A DNA stretch of 42,496 nucleotides, taken from positions 1 to 42,496 of the forward strand of contig JAFTUH010000049.1 of the NCBI GenBank assembly GCA_017466375.1, in the 5' to 3' direction. Positions 40,279 through 42,496 of this stretch are shown here, one piece after another. Both the position numbers and the translations under genes were made by a program. Position 1 is the first letter of the stretch. Each line of letters begins with the position of its first letter. Origin of the DNA: Clostridia bacterium. Lineage in GTDB: Bacteria; Bacillota; Clostridia; Oscillospirales; CAG-272. Under the pieces are notes generated by a model that was not told where the DNA came from, searched no databases, and saw nothing but the letters and a program-made list of their open reading frames with translations.

Positions 40279-42282
40279 TTAATACTCCAGCGCCACAACC
40301 TGCTTGCAGGCGAAGCGATCTACCGTAAAGGCGCAGATGCCGTCTTCGTAGGTAAACGGGATTTCCTCGTTCTGCGGCACGGCGAGTACGCGGAGGATCG
40401 GCTTCTCCGTGCGGATCGCGAAGGTCGTGCCGTATACGGGCGGCAGATCCTCGATCACCTCCACGCCGCTGCCGCGCTTCGTCGGGATCGCGTACAGCAT
40501 GTGCAGAACGAGTCGGTTTTTCTCCGTCTGCTCATTCAGCGTGACAACGCCTCCGCTTGTGAGATTCGTCACAAGCGTTTTTTCTTCTCCGAGCAGTGCA
40601 TCGAGCACCGTCGTGACTGCCTCCCGCAGAATCAGACTGCCTTTTTCGGCGTACTCCGTGAAAATTTCCCACGCGATGTAGCCGCCGTCCTTGCCGATCA
40701 CGATGCCGGGCGCGTGATTTTCGGGGACAAACGGGGTGTGCTGATGCGAGCAGAAATGCTCTCTTGCTCGGTTGAAAAACGTGACACGGCTGTGTCCGAG
40801 CACGCGCGCGCCCTCCTTCGCTTTTGTGAGATCGTACAGCGGACTGTACATGCAGTACGAGGTCGGCGGCAGCCCAAGCGCGTTAAATGCCGTGTGCAGA
40901 TACGACGGCTGACAGCCGTTTTTCCCCAGATACTCCGCGCCGAAATCGAACAGGAATTTCTCCCCGTCCGATGCAGATACGCCCGACGCGAGAATTTTGC
41001 CGCCGCCGGCGACGTATCCGTTCAGCTTCGCGATCAGCTCCGCATCGTGCACTTCGACGATGTCGGGCAGAATGATGACCTTGTATTTGGAAAAATCGCA
41101 TTCCGTGTCGATCACGTCGTACAGGTATTTTCCCTCCAGCAGCATGCGGCATGCGCCCGTGTCCGCCGGGTGATTCTTCGCCTCACCGATCACGGATTCC
41201 ACGGAAAGCAGACCGATGTCCGCATGCGTCGTGATACCGTAGCAGTAATCTTCGACCGCCTCCGCCTCAGCATAAGCCTGCCCGATCAGCTCGTAGGTGG
41301 CTTCGTCGAGGAATCCGTACGGGTGCATTTGATCGCCGATCGAACAGCGCGCACCGAGCGCCAGCGACAGCGCGACCTCATAGCGGAGCGCGTTCGGGTG
41401 CTTGTATCCGCCAAATTCGCCCCAGCCGCCGTGGAATTTTCCCGTCATACCGAGGTAATCCATGCCGAGCATGGCGGCATAGTGTGCCGAGCGCGGGAAA
41501 TGATCGTATCCCCAGCCGCCCGTCGGCAAGCTCTCCAGCTCCAGATGGTGCGTGTTTGCGTGGGCAAAATCGCGTCTGCCGGCAGGAATGTGTCCGTTGT
41601 TGTGGAAGACGGCGATATCCGGCTTCAGGCGCTTGGCGGCGCTGTTGATCGCCGTGTAATACCGCTTGAATGTGTGCTTCGTCAGCTTTCTGTAGCTCTC
41701 CTCGTTTTCGGGATCCATGCCGTGGGAGATCACCTGCGCGCGGCAGTACGGGCAGAAACAAACGAACTGCTCCCCCACGATATCGAGGAAAATCTCGCAC
41801 GGATCGTACTTTTCGATGACCTCCTCCACCTGTGAGACGAGGACGTCCAGATATGGCGAATTCATGCAGAGGGTGTGATAGCCTACGCCCTCGGCATCCA
41901 CGAACGGGGAGCCGTCCGCCGTTTTGCCGATTTTTTTGTATTCGCCGCCGAACATGGGGATCCGTCCGTGATCGGGATGCTCGAATAAATATTTCTCATC
42001 AAATCCCGCAGAAAGGTACACAGGGGCGCGCACACCGATCTCGCGGCACGCCTGAAGCTGTGCGCCGAGGAGATCGAACGTGAGCCCGGGGTGCATTTTG
42101 TTTTTCTCCGAGGGGAAGTACGCCCAGCCGTGGTGGCATTTGGCGAATACGGTGATGGAGTTGACGTGCCCCTTTTTGAGACATTCCTGGAACTGCTTTT
42201 TATCGAACATCGAGCCGATATTCCCGATGTGCTCCGATGTGTGAAAATCGAGATGAACCTGTCTTTGAGAGAGAGAAGACAT
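40279..42282 (-). CDS. Putative glycosidase-like protein with beta-galactosidase-trimerisation-type domain
   Basis: A 667-residue protein starting MSSLSQRQVH at 42282 with AAAGGTG upstream; no signal peptide. The N-terminal about 350 residues look like a TIM barrel (VHLDFHTSEHIGNIGSMFD, FAKCHHGWAYFPS), resembling hypothetical glycosyl hydrolase families, with the cluster CEIFLDIVGEQFVCFCPYC. A glutamine amidotransferase-like domain follows at about 370-460 (DIGLLSVESVIGEAK, IILPDIVEVHDAELIAKLNGY), as in GH42 trimerisation domains. The C-terminal part is a beta-sandwich. Probably an intracellular glycosidase, but the linkage is unknown and a non-catalytic role is possible. It shares CFCxxC with the protein at 30566. 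Confidence 0.7.
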   Translation of the reverse strand: MSSLSQRQVHLDFHTSEHIGNIGSMFDKKQFQECLKKGHVNSITVFAKCHHGWAYFPSEKNKMHPGLTFDLLGAQLQACREIGVRAPVYLSAGFDEKYLFEHPDHGRIPMFGGEYKKIGKTADGSPFVDAEGVGYHTLCMNSPYLDVLVSQVEEVIEKYDPCEIFLDIVGEQFVCFCPYCRAQVISHGMDPENEESYRKLTKHTFKRYYTAINSAAKRLKPDIAVFHNNGHIPAGRRDFAHANTHHLELESLPTGGWGYDHFPRSAHYAAMLGMDYLGMTGKFHGGWGEFGGYKHPNALRYEVALSLALGARCSIGDQMHPYGFLDEATYELIGQAYAEAEAVEDYCYGITTHADIGLLSVESVIGEAKNHPADTGACRMLLEGKYLYDVIDTECDFSKYKVIILPDIVEVHDAELIAKLNGYVAGGGKILASGVSASDGEKFLFDFGAEYLGKNGCQPSYLHTAFNALGLPPTSYCMYSPLYDLTKAKEGARVLGHSRVTFFNRAREHFCSHQHTPFVPENHAPGIVIGKDGGYIAWEIFTEYAEKGSLILREAVTTVLDALLGEEKTLVTNLTSGGVVTLNEQTEKNRLVLHMLYAIPTKRGSGVEVIEDLPPVYGTTFAIRTEKPILRVLAVPQNEEIPFTYEDGICAFTVDRFACKQVVALEY

Positions 42283-42311
42283 AGCATACGCACCTTTCTT
42301 TTGTTTTTCTA

Positions 42312-42340
42312 ATTCTACCACAGCACGCCCGTAAAATCAA
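42312..42340 (-). promoter_or_regulatory. Sigma-A promoter for the last gene
   Basis: TTGATT, 17-base spacer ending TGG, TAGAAT on the minus strand, 30 bases before the start at 42282. Confidence 0.6.
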
Positions 42341-42352
42341 GCCTTTCCCATG

Positions 42353-42389
42353 AAAAAAGCCACAGCCTCCCAAGCGGAAGTTGTGGCTT
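42353..42389 (-). terminator. Terminator of a gene outside the window (minus strand)
   Basis: AAGCCACA (42357-42364) pairs with TGTGGCTT (42382-42389), T-run on the minus strand. It lies upstream of the last gene's promoter, so it ends a gene that lies beyond position 42496. Confidence 0.7.
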
Positions 42390-42422
42390 CATTGTATTTC
42401 AGCTGTCCCACTGCCATAAAAG

Positions 42423-42466
42423 TTTTTGAGGGGGTATGGGGGAACTTTTTGCAAAAGGTTCCCCCG
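42423..42466. repeat. Dispersed palindromic intergenic repeat, copy 2
   Basis: A TTTTT block, GGGGGTA and the hairpin GGGGGAAC (42438-42445) with GTTCCCCC (42458-42465), with TTT/AAA extending the stem. It aligns to copy 1 at 24172-24226. Confidence 0.7.
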
Positions 42467-42496
42467 CTCGTCCCCTCTTACTTAAAATACTTCACA

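Overview
The window looks like a chromosomal segment of a low-to-mid GC Bacillota genome of the class Clostridia, probably a gut or rumen anaerobe. The evidence is addAB rather than recBCD, a secG-rnr neighbourhood, lepA followed by hemW, a CCA-encoded tRNA-Val, SpoVT-like leader fragments, strong AGGAGG-type ribosome sites, lipoproteins with Asp/Thr/Ser-rich linkers, and many stand-alone carbohydrate genes. I cannot place it to genus. Intergenic spaces carry GC-rich palindromic repeats.

Layout. (1) 1-3531, minus: the N-terminal 1177 residues of a very large secreted protein (InlB-type repeats, papain-like C39-type domain, BspA-type leucine-rich repeats) running off the left edge. (2) 3742-6516, plus: AraC regulator, sugar-phosphate-isomerase-like TIM barrel and Gfo/Idh/MocA dehydrogenase, a small sugar or polyol catabolic unit. 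(3) 6576-20790, minus: exported M23 peptidase, rnr, secG, a serine hydrolase with an HD phosphohydrolase, then an overlapping queG-like/addB/addA operon. (4) 21046-26560: a CPA2 cation/proton antiporter (plus), and on minus an orphan solute-binding lipoprotein, asnS and a zinc peptidase. (5) 26738-29300: tRNA-Val followed by an AT-rich patch with repeats, a small membrane protein, two truncated spoVT 5' fragments and a low-GC FAD oxidoreductase. (6) 29353-34981: a beta-propeller gene (oligogalacturonate-lyase-like) and a glycosidase-like gene on plus, then Gfo/Idh, HpcH/HpaI aldolase and HAD phosphatase genes on minus. (7) 34982-35772: a gene-free, hairpin-rich interval. (8) 35773-39217, plus: small membrane protein, lepA, hemW. 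(9) 39251-42282: a small lipoprotein, an XRE regulator and a second glycosidase-like gene.

How the parts work together. Regions 2 and 6 and the last gene suggest dismantling of complex sugars or uronates to keto-sugar acids and aldolase products; this is inferred from families, and no substrate is proven. Regions 3 and 8 are core housekeeping (RNA decay, Sec export, double-strand-break repair, tRNA modification, translation, heme-related radical SAM).

The most unusual part is 26.7-29.3 kb. Two copies of the first 33 codons of a SpoVT-like gene stop at the same codon. They differ at 20 codons with only one amino-acid change, each sits behind its own hairpin covering the ribosome site, and they flank a low-GC gene next to an 84-nt repeat pair and a tRNA whose 3' end is partly duplicated. 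A second unusual interval is 35.05-35.59 kb, where two inverted copies of a two-hairpin element flank about 370 gene-free bases.
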